A DNA stretch of 64,000 nucleotides, taken from Candidatus Phocaeicola excrementigallinarum (GTDB taxonomy: Bacteria > Bacteroidota > Bacteroidia > Bacteroidales > Bacteroidaceae). The position numbers and the translations under genes were made by a program. Below the pieces are notes generated by a model. The model was not told the origin of the DNA. It was given only the letters and a program-made list of their open reading frames with translations, and made no database searches. Location: the NCBI GenBank assembly GCA_019120125.1, contig DWVR01000068.1, positions 22,323 to 86,322 of the forward strand, in the 5' to 3' direction. Of this stretch, positions 35,267-43,573 are shown piece by piece. Within the stretch, counting starts at the first letter, position 1; each line of letters opens with the position of its first letter.

Positions 35267-36309
35267 AGTCTTTCTTTTATGTTTATCCATTTTTTCTTTT
35301 TCCCGATCCGTGCCTGAAGAATGTCCATTTGCCGGAGGACTTCGGACGGTGGCCCTGTCTTTTTCAGACTGTCCAGCGTCAGTTCCAGCTGGAGCAACTC
35401 CTGACTGCTCTTGCTTGTTTGTATCAGTCCGGCAAGACGGGCCATCGCCATGTCATGCTTTCCCCTGAGAAACAGCCACCGGAGCATTTCCAGTCTCAGG
35501 GGAATGTCTGAGGCGGCCTCATACACCAGCAATGCCAGTGAGTCGCATCTTGCCGTGTCATTTACCTGTCTCGACAGCCGGAACTCTTTTTCCAGGGAAG
35601 GGACCAGCAGCCGCAGGTCCTTTTCTGTTTCCTCCGTCATGACTGTTCCCGACCTTATGGCCGCGTCAATCTTCATGTCCTCGTAAACGCGTATCGCCTC
35701 GTTCAGTCTCCCCTGGTCTATCAGGGCCATTGCCCGGCTCTCGAGGCTGTCGAGGTCATCCCTGTCGAGGCAGGCGAATTTCCGGGCGTAGAAGTCCAGC
35801 AGCCCGCGCAACCGGATTCTTTCCTCATTGATCGAGTCGAGTTTCTGCCGGTAGAGCCGTTCGGAGTAACTGTACCTGACTTTCAGCTCTTCCAGTTGTC
35901 TGACCGCATTCCTGTATTCTTTCTCGTTGTTGGACTCGCCTATCTGATAATACTTCTTGCGCAAGGCCTCGATGACTTCCTTGCGTCCCAGTACGATCTT
36001 GAGCAGCGAGGTGGAGGAAATGTTCCACCGTGAGACCTTCTCCGCATTCACTATCCGGTAGCCTTGCAGGTAGACTTCGTTCAATGACAGGGGGTCACCG
36101 GGAAAAGCGTTCGGGAATGTCAGGGTGAACAGTCCCTTTCCGTCACTGTCGGTCGGCGTGGCTCCGTATGCCTTTATCTGGACTCCCGCTACAGGACGGT
36201 TGTGGCTGCTCATCTCCACGACAATGCCTTTCTGTTCCACTTGCGCCCTGCCCGGAAGCAGGAAGAGGGACAGAAAGGCTGGAAAGAGGATGTGGCGCCG
36301 CGGTCTCAT
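35263..36309 (-). CDS. exported carboxypeptidase-regulatory-like protein (short paralogue)
   Basis: A 348-residue exported protein: signal to about residue 22 (LLPGRAQ), a beta-sandwich with the PTDSDGKGLFTLTF strand, then long helices including a charged coiled-coil-like stretch (about 115-165) and short helical repeats. It is a shortened relative of the 834-residue protein encoded on the other strand. It follows the sulfatase by 13 bases and overlaps the TIR-like gene by four bases, so the three are one transcript. It may be the periplasmic sensor partner of the TIR-like membrane protein; that is inference from context. Confidence 0.65.
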   Translation of the reverse strand: MRPRRHILFPAFLSLFLLPGRAQVEQKGIVVEMSSHNRPVAGVQIKAYGATPTDSDGKGLFTLTFPNAFPGDPLSLNEVYLQGYRIVNAEKVSRWNISSTSLLKIVLGRKEVIEALRKKYYQIGESNNEKEYRNAVRQLEELKVRYSYSERLYRQKLDSINEERIRLRGLLDFYARKFACLDRDDLDSLESRAMALIDQGRLNEAIRVYEDMKIDAAIRSGTVMTEETEKDLRLLVPSLEKEFRLSRQVNDTARCDSLALLVYEAASDIPLRLEMLRWLFLRGKHDMAMARLAGLIQTSKSSQELLQLELTLDSLKKTGPPSEVLRQMDILQARIGKKKKWINIKERL

Positions 36310-36322
36310 GGCGTGGAGTCAC

Positions 36323-37774
36323 TCATTTTCCGGCTTCTCCCGGCAATAGCGGCCAGTTGGGGTCAGGAGTGTGTGCGCGGTCCATGATTCCTTTCAGTTC
36401 CGCCGCCTTTTCCGGATATTGTTCCAGCACATTGTGACGCTCCGACGGGTCGGACGCCAGGTTGTACAGCTCATAAGTGGACTTGGGGCTGCGGACGTTC
36501 AGGTGCACCAGTTTCCATGAGCCTTTGCGCACGGCCTGGCGTCCGTTCATTTCCTGAAACTCGAAATAAAGGTACTCATGTTCTTTCTGGCCTTTCCGGT
36601 TCTCCAGCAGGGGGAGCAGGCTGATTCCGTCTTCTTCCTGCTGTCTGGCCTTCTGACCGGCGATTTCCCTGAAAGTAGGCAGGAAGTCCCAGAACGAGCA
36701 GATGAAGTCGGTCTCCGTGCCGGCTGCCACATGTCCCGGCCACGAGACGATCATCGGCACACGGATTCCTCCCTCATACACGTCACGCTTGTATCCTCTC
36801 AGGATGCCGTTGCTGTTGAAGAAGTCGGGGTCGGCCCCTCCTTCCTGATGAGGACCGTTGTCGCTCGAGAAGATGATGATGGTATTGTCGTAAAGCCCTT
36901 TTTCCTTGAGCTTCTGTATGATCTGGCCCACATACACGTCCAGGCGTGTGACCATGGCCGCGAATGTGGCGTGCGGATAGAACTGCGAGCAGTAGCCGCC
37001 TTTCCGGAACGCCGGGTTGCCCGGCTCTGTTCCCTGGAACGGTTTTTCCGGGTACATGCCGCGGAACTTGCGGATGATGCTGTCCTCAGGCACGATCAGT
37101 TCCGCATGCGGGATGATGGTGGGGTACCACAGGAAGAACGGCTCGTCCGCGTTCATCCCGTCCAGATACTCCAGGGCCTTCTTGTGAATCAGGTCCTGCG
37201 AGTAGGTGCCTTGCCCGTATTGCACGTTCAGGTTGTTGTCGGTCAGTTCCACCCGTTTGTCGTTGTCCCAAAGATGGTCGGGATAATAGCTGTGGGCCAG
37301 CAGCTGGCAGTTGTAGCCGAAAAACGTGTCGCAGCCTTGTTTGTTCGGGTCGCCAGTCGAGCCGATGTATCCCAGTCCCCATTTTCCGAAGGCCGATGTC
37401 TTGTAGCCCGCCTCTTTCATCACCTCGAAAATTGTGTGCGCGTCGGCCGGAAGCGGGAATTGCCCTTCGGGCTGCAGCTCCAGGTTGCCGCGCACCGGTG
37501 TGTGTCCGCTGTGCGTGCCGGTCAGCAGACAGGAACGTGAAGGGGCGCTCACCGTGGTTCCCGAATAGCATTGCGTGAAGCGCATGCCGTTCTGTGCCAG
37601 ACGGTCGATGTTCGGGGTCATGAACTTTTCCTGGCCGTAGCAGCTCAGGTCGCCGTAGCCCAGGTCGTCGGCGAGGATGAACACGATGTTCGGCCTTTGT
37701 CCCTTTCCGTTCTGGGCGTGGAGAAAGGGGGCGGTCATGAATAGTCCTGCGGAAAGGAGGATTGCTTGTCTCAT
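36323..37774 (-). CDS. S1-family sulfatase, serine type
   Basis: A 483-residue exported sulfatase: signal peptide to about residue 20 (LHAQ), metal-binding ADDLGYGD, active-site SAPSRSCLLTG near residue 77, and IFSSDNGPH with further metal ligands. The residue to be converted to formylglycine is Ser rather than Cys, so maturation needs the radical enzyme anSME, which is not in the window. Members remove sulfate from host glycans or sterols; the substrate here is unknown. It heads the transcript sulfatase, short TPR-like protein, TIR-like protein, an odd mix of metabolic and possible signalling genes. Confidence 0.9.
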   Translation of the reverse strand: MRQAILLSAGLFMTAPFLHAQNGKGQRPNIVFILADDLGYGDLSCYGQEKFMTPNIDRLAQNGMRFTQCYSGTTVSAPSRSCLLTGTHSGHTPVRGNLELQPEGQFPLPADAHTIFEVMKEAGYKTSAFGKWGLGYIGSTGDPNKQGCDTFFGYNCQLLAHSYYPDHLWDNDKRVELTDNNLNVQYGQGTYSQDLIHKKALEYLDGMNADEPFFLWYPTIIPHAELIVPEDSIIRKFRGMYPEKPFQGTEPGNPAFRKGGYCSQFYPHATFAAMVTRLDVYVGQIIQKLKEKGLYDNTIIIFSSDNGPHQEGGADPDFFNSNGILRGYKRDVYEGGIRVPMIVSWPGHVAAGTETDFICSFWDFLPTFREIAGQKARQQEEDGISLLPLLENRKGQKEHEYLYFEFQEMNGRQAVRKGSWKLVHLNVRSPKSTYELYNLASDPSERHNVLEQYPEKAAELKGIMDRAHTPDPNWPLLPGEAGK

Positions 37775-37873
37775 ATGAAAAACCGTTTAAATTAAGTGTT
37801 AAAAAGGAGGTGGGTATAAAGGGAGGAAAGCCCGATGCTTGTGCCCCTTTGTCTTCTTTGACCTTCTTTGTTG

Positions 37874-37881
37874 CAAAGTTA
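37874..37881 (-). promoter_or_regulatory. -7 element for the sulfatase operon
   Basis: Minus-strand TAACTTTG matches TAnnTTTG, 100 bases before the sulfatase ATG. A clear -33 element is missing. The GH16 gene diverges from the same 157-base region. Confidence 0.4.
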
Positions 37882-37931
37882 AACTTTTTTCCCTTAATTT
37901 GCGTCCCGTAACTTCATTTATCAGAAAAAGT

Positions 37932-38732
37932 ATGGAAAAAAGAAACCTAATGAAAAAAGTATGTGTGGCCGCGTTGGCAGTGGTGGCACTGGCATCGTGT
38001 GCCGGAAAAGAAGAGTGGAAACTGGTGTGGGAAGAGAATTTCGATTCCGGGGTTCTCGATACCGCCGTGTGGAGCAAGACGGACCGGGGTACGGCCGACT
38101 GGGCGGACACGCAGTCGAAGGACGAGCGCTGCTTCGCGTTCCGCGACGGGAAACTGGTGCTGAGAGGCATCGTGAACGACAATCTTGAGGCCGATACGGC
38201 CCACCAGCTTACGGGCGGAGTGTGGACAAAGGACAAGAAGGCTTTCGAACCGGGTCGCATTGAGGTGAGGGCCAAGCTGAACGGCGCGCGCGGAGCCTGG
38301 CCGGCCATTTGGCTGCTGCCTTTCGACAAGAACGTGAAGTGGCCGAAGGGAGGCGAGATCGACATGATGGAACGCCTGAACCACGACACCATCGTGTACC
38401 AGACAGCCCATTCCTACTATACCCATATTCTCGGCAAGAAAGACGAGCCGAAGAACTTCAGTACGATAGGCTTCAATCCGGACGAGTTCAACACGTATGG
38501 GGTGGACATTTATCCGGACAGTCTGGTGTTCCATGTCAACGGAGTGCGCAACTTCGCCTACCCGCGCATGCCGGAACTGCCCGATTCTGTCAGCCAGTTC
38601 CCTTACCACCAGCCGATGTTCCTGCTTATCGACATGCAGCTTGGCGGCTCATGGGTAGGGGCGGTGGACACCACGGAGCTTCCGGTGGAGATGGAAGTGG
38701 ACTGGGTGCGCCATTATGTGAGAGCGGAATAA
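37932..38732 (+). CDS. GH16-family endo-beta-glycanase lipoprotein
   Basis: A 266-residue lipoprotein. The ATG at 37950 gives an ideal signal (lipobox ALASC, Cys17), while the ATG at 37932 adds six residues. The GH16 catalytic signature ExDxxE is complete in GGEIDMMERL, with WPAIWLLP before it and DWVRHYV at the end. GH16 enzymes cut beta-1,3/1,4-glucans, porphyran, agar or related glycans; this one looks like the laminarinase/licheninase type. No SusC/D pair is next to it. It may share a transcript with the reductase trio 52 bases downstream. Confidence 0.93.
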   Translation: MEKRNLMKKVCVAALAVVALASCAGKEEWKLVWEENFDSGVLDTAVWSKTDRGTADWADTQSKDERCFAFRDGKLVLRGIVNDNLEADTAHQLTGGVWTKDKKAFEPGRIEVRAKLNGARGAWPAIWLLPFDKNVKWPKGGEIDMMERLNHDTIVYQTAHSYYTHILGKKDEPKNFSTIGFNPDEFNTYGVDIYPDSLVFHVNGVRNFAYPRMPELPDSVSQFPYHQPMFLLIDMQLGGSWVGAVDTTELPVEMEVDWVRHYVRAE

Positions 38733-38784
38733 GTCTTTCTGTGATTTTTTTGTATTTTTACCGGCGTAAAAACACGTATCGTCT

Positions 38785-39555
38785 ATGGACATGGAAACTT
38801 TTCAACTTTTTCTATGGGGCATGTCGGGCATCGCGCTGATTGTCTTTGTCTCCCTTTATTTCGTGAAGGCGGGATACGGAATCTTCCGTACCCCTTCGTG
38901 GGGATGGGCCGTTTCCAACAAGTGGGCATGGATGCTTATGGAATGTCCCGTGTTTGCGGTGATGTGCGCGCTGTGGGTAAGAAGCGGGACAGGGGTTGCC
39001 ATGCCGCAGTTCCTTTTCTTCCTGCTTTTCCAGCTCCATTACTTCCAGCGGTCGTTCGTGTTTCCGTTTCTGATGAAGGGAAAGAGCCGGATGCCGGTCG
39101 CCATCATGGCGATGGGAATCGTGTTCAATGTGCTCAACGGACTGATGCAGGGTGGGGGACTGTTCTGGTTCAACTCCAATGTTCCTACAGGAACGGGAGC
39201 CGGATACCTGCTTTCGCCCCACGCGCTTGCCGGACTCGCGCTGTTTGCCGTCGGGATGGGGATAAACCTTCATTCCGACCATGTGGTCCGCAATCTGCGG
39301 AAGCCCGGCGACACGGGGCATTATCTTCCCCGGAAAGGCTTGTACCGTTATGTCACTTCGGCCAACTATTTCGGTGAACTGGTGGAATGGACGGGATTTG
39401 CCGTGCTTACGGCCTCTCCTGCCGCCTGGGTGTTCGTGTGGTGGACAGCCGCCAACCTTGTGCCCCGTGCCGACGCTATCCACCGCCGCTACCGGGAGGA
39501 GTTCGGCGACGAGGCTGTGGGAAAGAGAAAAAGGATTATTCCGTTTGTATATTAA
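38785..39555 (+). CDS. steroid 5-alpha-reductase family membrane protein
   Basis: A 256-residue membrane protein with about six helices. The C-terminal part has the SRD5A signature: HSDHVVRNLRKPGD, then GLYRYVTSANYFGELVEWTGFA and RADAIHRRYREEFG. These enzymes reduce the C4-C5 double bond of 3-oxo-delta4-steroids with NAD(P)H. In gut Bacteroidota a homologue together with a 5-beta-reductase and a hydroxysteroid dehydrogenase has been shown to make iso/allo bile acids from 3-oxo-delta4 intermediates. The next two genes are exactly these partner types, 12 bases and minus 11 bases away. The alternative, a lipid-modifying DUF1295 protein, is less likely given the neighbours. Confidence 0.82.
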   Translation: MDMETFQLFLWGMSGIALIVFVSLYFVKAGYGIFRTPSWGWAVSNKWAWMLMECPVFAVMCALWVRSGTGVAMPQFLFFLLFQLHYFQRSFVFPFLMKGKSRMPVAIMAMGIVFNVLNGLMQGGGLFWFNSNVPTGTGAGYLLSPHALAGLALFAVGMGINLHSDHVVRNLRKPGDTGHYLPRKGLYRYVTSANYFGELVEWTGFAVLTASPAAWVFVWWTAANLVPRADAIHRRYREEFGDEAVGKRKRIIPFVY

Positions 39556-39567
39556 CTTGCAACATAT

Positions 39568-40818
39568 TTGGCAATGAAAGAGTCTAAATTGTTTACCCCT
39601 GTCACCTTAGGTCCGCTGACCTTGCGGAACCGTACCATCCGGTCGGCCGCTTTCGAGAGCATGTGTCCCGGCAACAAGCCTTCACGGATGCTGCTCGACT
39701 ACCATCGTTCGGTGGCAGCGGGAGGGATAGGGATGACCACCGTGGCATATGCGGCGGTCACCCGGAGCGGCCTGTCGTTCGACCGCCAGTTATGGATGCG
39801 TCCGGAAATCGTGCCCGGACTGCGGGAACTTACGGATGCCGTCCATGCGGAAGGAGCGGCGGCGGGCATCCAGCTGGGACATTGCGGCAACATGTCGCAC
39901 AAGAGTATCTGCGGATGCACCCCTGTGGGAGCGAGCACCGGATTCAACCTCTATTCGCCCACCTTCGTACGCGGGCTCCGTGCCGATGAGCTTCCTGAAA
40001 TGGCGAAGGCTTACGGCAGGTCGGTGTGGCTGGCCCGCGAGGCCGGTTTCGACGCGGTGGAGATTCATGCCGGCCACGGCTATCTGATCAGCCAGTTCCT
40101 GTCGCCTTCCACCAACCGCCGCAAGGATGAGTTCGGCGGTTCCCTGCAGAACCGGATGCGATTCATGGACATGGTGATGGACGAGGTGATGAAGGCGGCC
40201 GGCAGCGACATGGCCGTGCTGGTGAAGATGAACATGCGCGACGGTTTCCGGGGAGGCATGGAACTGGACGAGACCTTGCAGGTGGCCAAAAGGCTGGAAC
40301 AGTCGGGCGCCCACGCGCTGGTGCTCAGCGGAGGGTTCGTGAGCAAGGCTCCCATGTATGTGATGAGGGGCGAGATGCCCATCCGCACCATGACCCACTA
40401 CATGGACTGCTGGTGGCTGAAATACGGGGTGCGCATGGTAGGCAGGTGGATGATTCCTTCCGTGCCTTTCAAGGAGGCTTATTTTCTGGACGACGCGCTG
40501 AAGTTCCGCAAGGAAATCAGTATGCCGCTGGTGTATGTGGGGGGACTCGTGTCGCGCAAGAAGATAGACGAGGTGCTGGACGACGGTTTCGAGGCCGTGC
40601 AGATGGCACGCGCGCTTCTCAACGAGCCGGACTTCGTGAACCGCATGCGCAGGGAAGAGAACGCCCGCAGCGGATGCCGTCACAGCAACTATTGCATCGC
40701 CCGCATGTACACCATCGACATGGCCTGCCATCAGCGTCTGAATGAGGAACTTCCGCCCTGCCTGCAGAAGGAGATCGCGGAAATAGAAAAACGTCAAGCC
40801 TGTGATTATGGAGAATAG
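39568..40818 (+). CDS. old-yellow-enzyme-family oxidoreductase, candidate steroid 5-beta-reductase
   Basis: A 416-residue FMN-dependent oxidoreductase. The barrel motif EIHAGHGYLISQFLSP followed by NRRKDEFGGS is diagnostic for the NADH:flavin oxidoreductase/OYE family. The C-terminus has a cysteine cluster (CRHSNYC, then C ten residues on) in the place of the iron-sulfur site of the BaiCD/2,4-dienoyl-CoA reductase group, but the extra Rossmann domains of those 640-residue enzymes are missing. In context with the 5-alpha-reductase and dehydrogenase it fits the delta4-3-oxo-steroid 5-beta-reductase of gut Bacteroidota. That specificity is inferred. Confidence 0.8.
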   Translation: MAMKESKLFTPVTLGPLTLRNRTIRSAAFESMCPGNKPSRMLLDYHRSVAAGGIGMTTVAYAAVTRSGLSFDRQLWMRPEIVPGLRELTDAVHAEGAAAGIQLGHCGNMSHKSICGCTPVGASTGFNLYSPTFVRGLRADELPEMAKAYGRSVWLAREAGFDAVEIHAGHGYLISQFLSPSTNRRKDEFGGSLQNRMRFMDMVMDEVMKAAGSDMAVLVKMNMRDGFRGGMELDETLQVAKRLEQSGAHALVLSGGFVSKAPMYVMRGEMPIRTMTHYMDCWWLKYGVRMVGRWMIPSVPFKEAYFLDDALKFRKEISMPLVYVGGLVSRKKIDEVLDDGFEAVQMARALLNEPDFVNRMRREENARSGCRHSNYCIARMYTIDMACHQRLNEELPPCLQKEIAEIEKRQACDYGE

Positions 40819-41671
40819 TGACAATAAGCGGAAGAGACTGGCCGTCATCACCGGTGCCGACGGCGGAATGGGCCGGGAAATCACCCGTGCGGTGGCCATG
40901 GCCGGCTATCGCGTCATCATGGCTTCTTGCCGTGTGCGGAAGGCGGAGGAAGTGCGCCGGACCTTGCTGCAAGAGCGTGCCGGCCTGGACATTGAGGTCC
41001 GTGAGATGGACCTTGCGTCGTTCATTTCGGTCTGCGCGTTCGCCGACACGCTGGTGGCAGACAACGAGCGTGTGGACCTGCTGATGAACAATGCCGGGAC
41101 GATGGAGACGGGTTATCATTATACCGGCGACGGAATGGAACGCACGGTGCAGGTGAACTATATGGGACATTACCTGCTCACGCGCAAGCTCCTGAAACTG
41201 ATGGGGCCGGGCAGCCGTATCGTCAACATGGTGTCGTGCACCTATGCCATCGGACGGCTGGATTTCCCGGATTTCTTCCATAGCGGAAGAAAGGGAACGT
41301 TCTGGCGCATTCCCGTCTACAGCAACACCAAGCTGGCGCTGTTGCTCTTTACTCTCGATCTGGCCGGGCGCGTCCGCGACCGTGGCATCACAGTCAACGC
41401 CGCCGATCCGGGGATCGTGTCGACCGACATCATCACCATGCACGCCTGGTTCGATCCGTTGACCGACATCTTTTTCCGTCCCTTTATCCGCACGCCGCGC
41501 CAGGGAGCCGCGACGGCCATCCGTCTGCTGCTCGACAAGGAGGCCGGTAAACAGACCGGTACGCTGAACGTGCTGAAGGGCGTGAAGACGCTTCCGGAGA
41601 AATACACCCGGCACAGGCAGATGAAGGAGCTGTGGGACAAGACGGAGATGCTCGTAAAGAAGTGGTTGTGA
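40808..41671 (+). CDS. short-chain dehydrogenase, candidate hydroxysteroid dehydrogenase
   Basis: A 287-residue SDR enzyme with the NAD(P) motif TGADGGMG, the NNAG motif and the catalytic Ser/YSNTK (Ser in MVSCTY). I use the ATG at 40808, which overlaps the previous gene by 11 bases; a GTG at 40802 is also possible. Its position as third gene of the steroid-reductase trio suggests a 3-alpha- or 3-beta-hydroxysteroid dehydrogenase, but the retinol-dehydrogenase-like C-terminal half would also fit other lipophilic alcohols. Confidence 0.82.
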   Translation: MENSDNKRKRLAVITGADGGMGREITRAVAMAGYRVIMASCRVRKAEEVRRTLLQERAGLDIEVREMDLASFISVCAFADTLVADNERVDLLMNNAGTMETGYHYTGDGMERTVQVNYMGHYLLTRKLLKLMGPGSRIVNMVSCTYAIGRLDFPDFFHSGRKGTFWRIPVYSNTKLALLLFTLDLAGRVRDRGITVNAADPGIVSTDIITMHAWFDPLTDIFFRPFIRTPRQGAATAIRLLLDKEAGKQTGTLNVLKGVKTLPEKYTRHRQMKELWDKTEMLVKKWL

Positions 41672-41673
41672 GT

Positions 41674-41997
41674 CTATAGGTTGAACTTCAGGAAACAGTC
41701 CTCACGCTCGTAGCTGTAACCGTAGATGCAACGGTTCCGCTCGTCCACATCGAACAGGACCGGGACCGGGTCGGTCCGGTATCTGGCTATGGGGTTTCCT
41801 TCGTAATCGAACACTTCCATGTACGACGTGCCGTTCCCTTCCTCACACATGGCATAAAACCGGTCTTTGCCTGCCACGACGTTCGTGTAGTAATACGTCG
41901 TGTGCTCAAAGTCGCCTGTCCGGATATTTACGGGAGCGTTGTCGTCAACCAGCCGGTGCAGGAGTCTCAGTGGATAAAAATGCAGATTCCACCTGTA
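41674..41997 (-). pseudogene. C-terminal fragment of a BF3164-like beta-propeller lipoprotein
   Basis: An open frame without a start codon reads from the edge of repeat array C to a stop at 41674. The last part, FDYEGNPIARYRTDPVPVLFDVDERNRCIYGYSY, represents the final blade of the six-bladed propeller proteins common in Bacteroidales (given here only as a landmark; key residues FDYEGNPI and FDVDE). The upstream part (RLVDDNAPVNIRTGDFEHT) also belongs to it. The N-terminal two thirds are gone and array C takes their place. It is a decayed gene and not expected to be expressed. Confidence 0.6.
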
Positions 41998-41998
41998 A

Positions 41999-42082
41999 AA
42001 AACGCCCTGATGTTTCAGGCAAAACGCCTTGACGTTTCAACTGAAATGCCTAAGCGTTTTGCCTGAAATGTCAAGGCGTTTC
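41999..42082 (+). repeat. palindromic repeat array C, four units
   Basis: Units start at 41999, 42021, 42043 and 42065 (22-22-22 spacing), each a variant of AAAACGCCTTGACGTTTC. This is the third copy of the family also seen at 881 and 19838. It directly follows the BF3164-like fragment and is 104 bases from the 3' end of the aquaporin gene. The remaining stretch to 42185 is AT-rich and shows nothing else I recognise. Confidence 0.85.
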
Positions 42083-42185
42083 CGGAATGTGTCCCCGGAC
42101 TTGTCTTTTAAAGGCTAATTATATGGTATCAAGCTGTTTATGTGAAAGAATAATTATTCCATAAACTGAATATATATGAATGCGC

Positions 42186-42866
42186 TCATTCGTCGGTTCT
42201 CAGGAATTTCCATACGCCCGCGCTGATTGCTCCGCCCAGGAAAGGCGCCACGATGAACAGCCAGAGCTGCTCCATGGCCTGTCCGCCTTCTATCAGTGCC
42301 GGACCGATGCTTCTGGCCGGGTTGACGGATGTTCCCGTAATGGGAATGCAGACGATGTGTATCAGTATCAGGGTCAGTCCGATGGCCAGTCCCGCTAGAT
42401 TTCCCGCTCCTTTCTTCTGGTCAGTGGCGGCCAGCACCACCAGCACGAAGATGAATGTGAACACGGTCTCGGCGATGAACGCCTGCGCCACGTTTCCCGG
42501 CTCGAACGTGTTTGAGCCTGTGGCCGTCGGTCCCTCGTGAGTGCCGGTAGATACCAGCAGGGACAGGATCAGCGATCCGATGATGGCCCCCACTATCTGG
42601 AACAGCATGTACATCAACGCGCGTTTGGTCTTCATTCCTCCCGACATCCACACTCCCAGCGTGATGGCGGGGTTGATGTGGCATCCTGAAATGTTTCCGA
42701 TGGCATAGGCCATAGCTACTACGGATAGTCCGAAGGCCATAGCCACACCGATTGTCCCTACACCGGCACCGACTGTGTCGGCGACACCCCCGGCAAATAC
42801 GGCACTGCCGCATCCCATCAGAACGAGCACCATCGTTCCGACAAGTTCCGCTACATACTTTTTCAT
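42186..42866 (-). CDS. aqpZ: aquaporin Z-type channel
   Basis: A 226-residue MIP-family channel with six helices and both NPA boxes (GCHINPAITLG and SVNPARSIGPA). The residue before the second box region (CIPITGTSVNPARS) and the lack of the extra glycerol-facilitator loop fit a water channel rather than GlpF. It moves water across the inner membrane. It stands alone on the minus strand; a GGAGG-like ribosome-binding stretch precedes the ATG. Confidence 0.93.
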   Translation of the reverse strand: MKKYVAELVGTMVLVLMGCGSAVFAGGVADTVGAGVGTIGVAMAFGLSVVAMAYAIGNISGCHINPAITLGVWMSGGMKTKRALMYMLFQIVGAIIGSLILSLLVSTGTHEGPTATGSNTFEPGNVAQAFIAETVFTFIFVLVVLAATDQKKGAGNLAGLAIGLTLILIHIVCIPITGTSVNPARSIGPALIEGGQAMEQLWLFIVAPFLGGAISAGVWKFLRTDE

Positions 42867-42970
42867 GGTCTCCTCCTTTTTTAGAATTAAACTTGCTCCT
42901 AATATATCCTGTTTTTGTCAAAAAAGCAAATAATTCGCCGTTTATAAATACGATTGTTTTTGACGTGTCT

Positions 42971-43573
42971 TTATTGACGGGATGTGGTGCATAATTTTTC
43001 CGCCAGCGGCGCATAATATACCCGCACTTCTTCCGCCGTGGGCGTATGTGCGCCGGGGAAGTGACAGGCATGGGTATAGTGTTGCAGGAACAGCGGCTCG
43101 AAATGGGCCAGGTGGTCATTTTCTCCGAACAGTCCCCAGATGCGGCCGCTCATCTCCGGCCGGCAATTGTCCCATTGGTGTGCCTGCACGTCGGCAAACT
43201 CGTCTATCAGCGGTTGGTCTATCACGAAATGTTGCCGTCCGTCCGCCCGTGGCGACTTGTATTCATGTGCTCCGATGCGTTCAGAAAGAAAACGGGTCAT
43301 CTCAAAATAAGGGTTTCCCAACAGGGCGGGTATTCCCAAGCGTGACGCCGTTATCTGCGCCAGAAAGGAGCCATTGCTGTTGCCTACCAACACATTGGGA
43401 TGCTCACGCTCGCAAAGGTCCGTAATGAATGCCAACGCTTTGTGGGGATGAAGCGGGAGGTCGGGAGTGAGGACTTCCGCCTTGCCTGCGAATGCCTGCC
43501 TCAGCGCCTGGGCGGGTATGCAGCTGCCCGAGGCGAAGAATCCGTGGAGGAAAAGGATTTTTGTGGTCATCAT
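42971..43573 (-). CDS. YqiA-like alpha/beta-hydrolase
   Basis: A 200-residue protein of the UPF0227/YqiA esterase family. The N-terminal ILFLHGFFASG and the nucleophile box GNSNGS (GxSxG) are visible, with a late Asp (GENDHL) and His as the likely triad. I start at 43573 (MMTTKILF), where ATGA overlaps the stop of the Fic gene, suggesting coupling; a start at 43570 is also possible, and the longer frame to 43597 is unlikely. Substrate unknown. Confidence 0.8.
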   Translation of the reverse strand: MMTTKILFLHGFFASGSCIPAQALRQAFAGKAEVLTPDLPLHPHKALAFITDLCEREHPNVLVGNSNGSFLAQITASRLGIPALLGNPYFEMTRFLSERIGAHEYKSPRADGRQHFVIDQPLIDEFADVQAHQWDNCRPEMSGRIWGLFGENDHLAHFEPLFLQHYTHACHFPGAHTPTAEEVRVYYAPLAEKLCTTSRQ

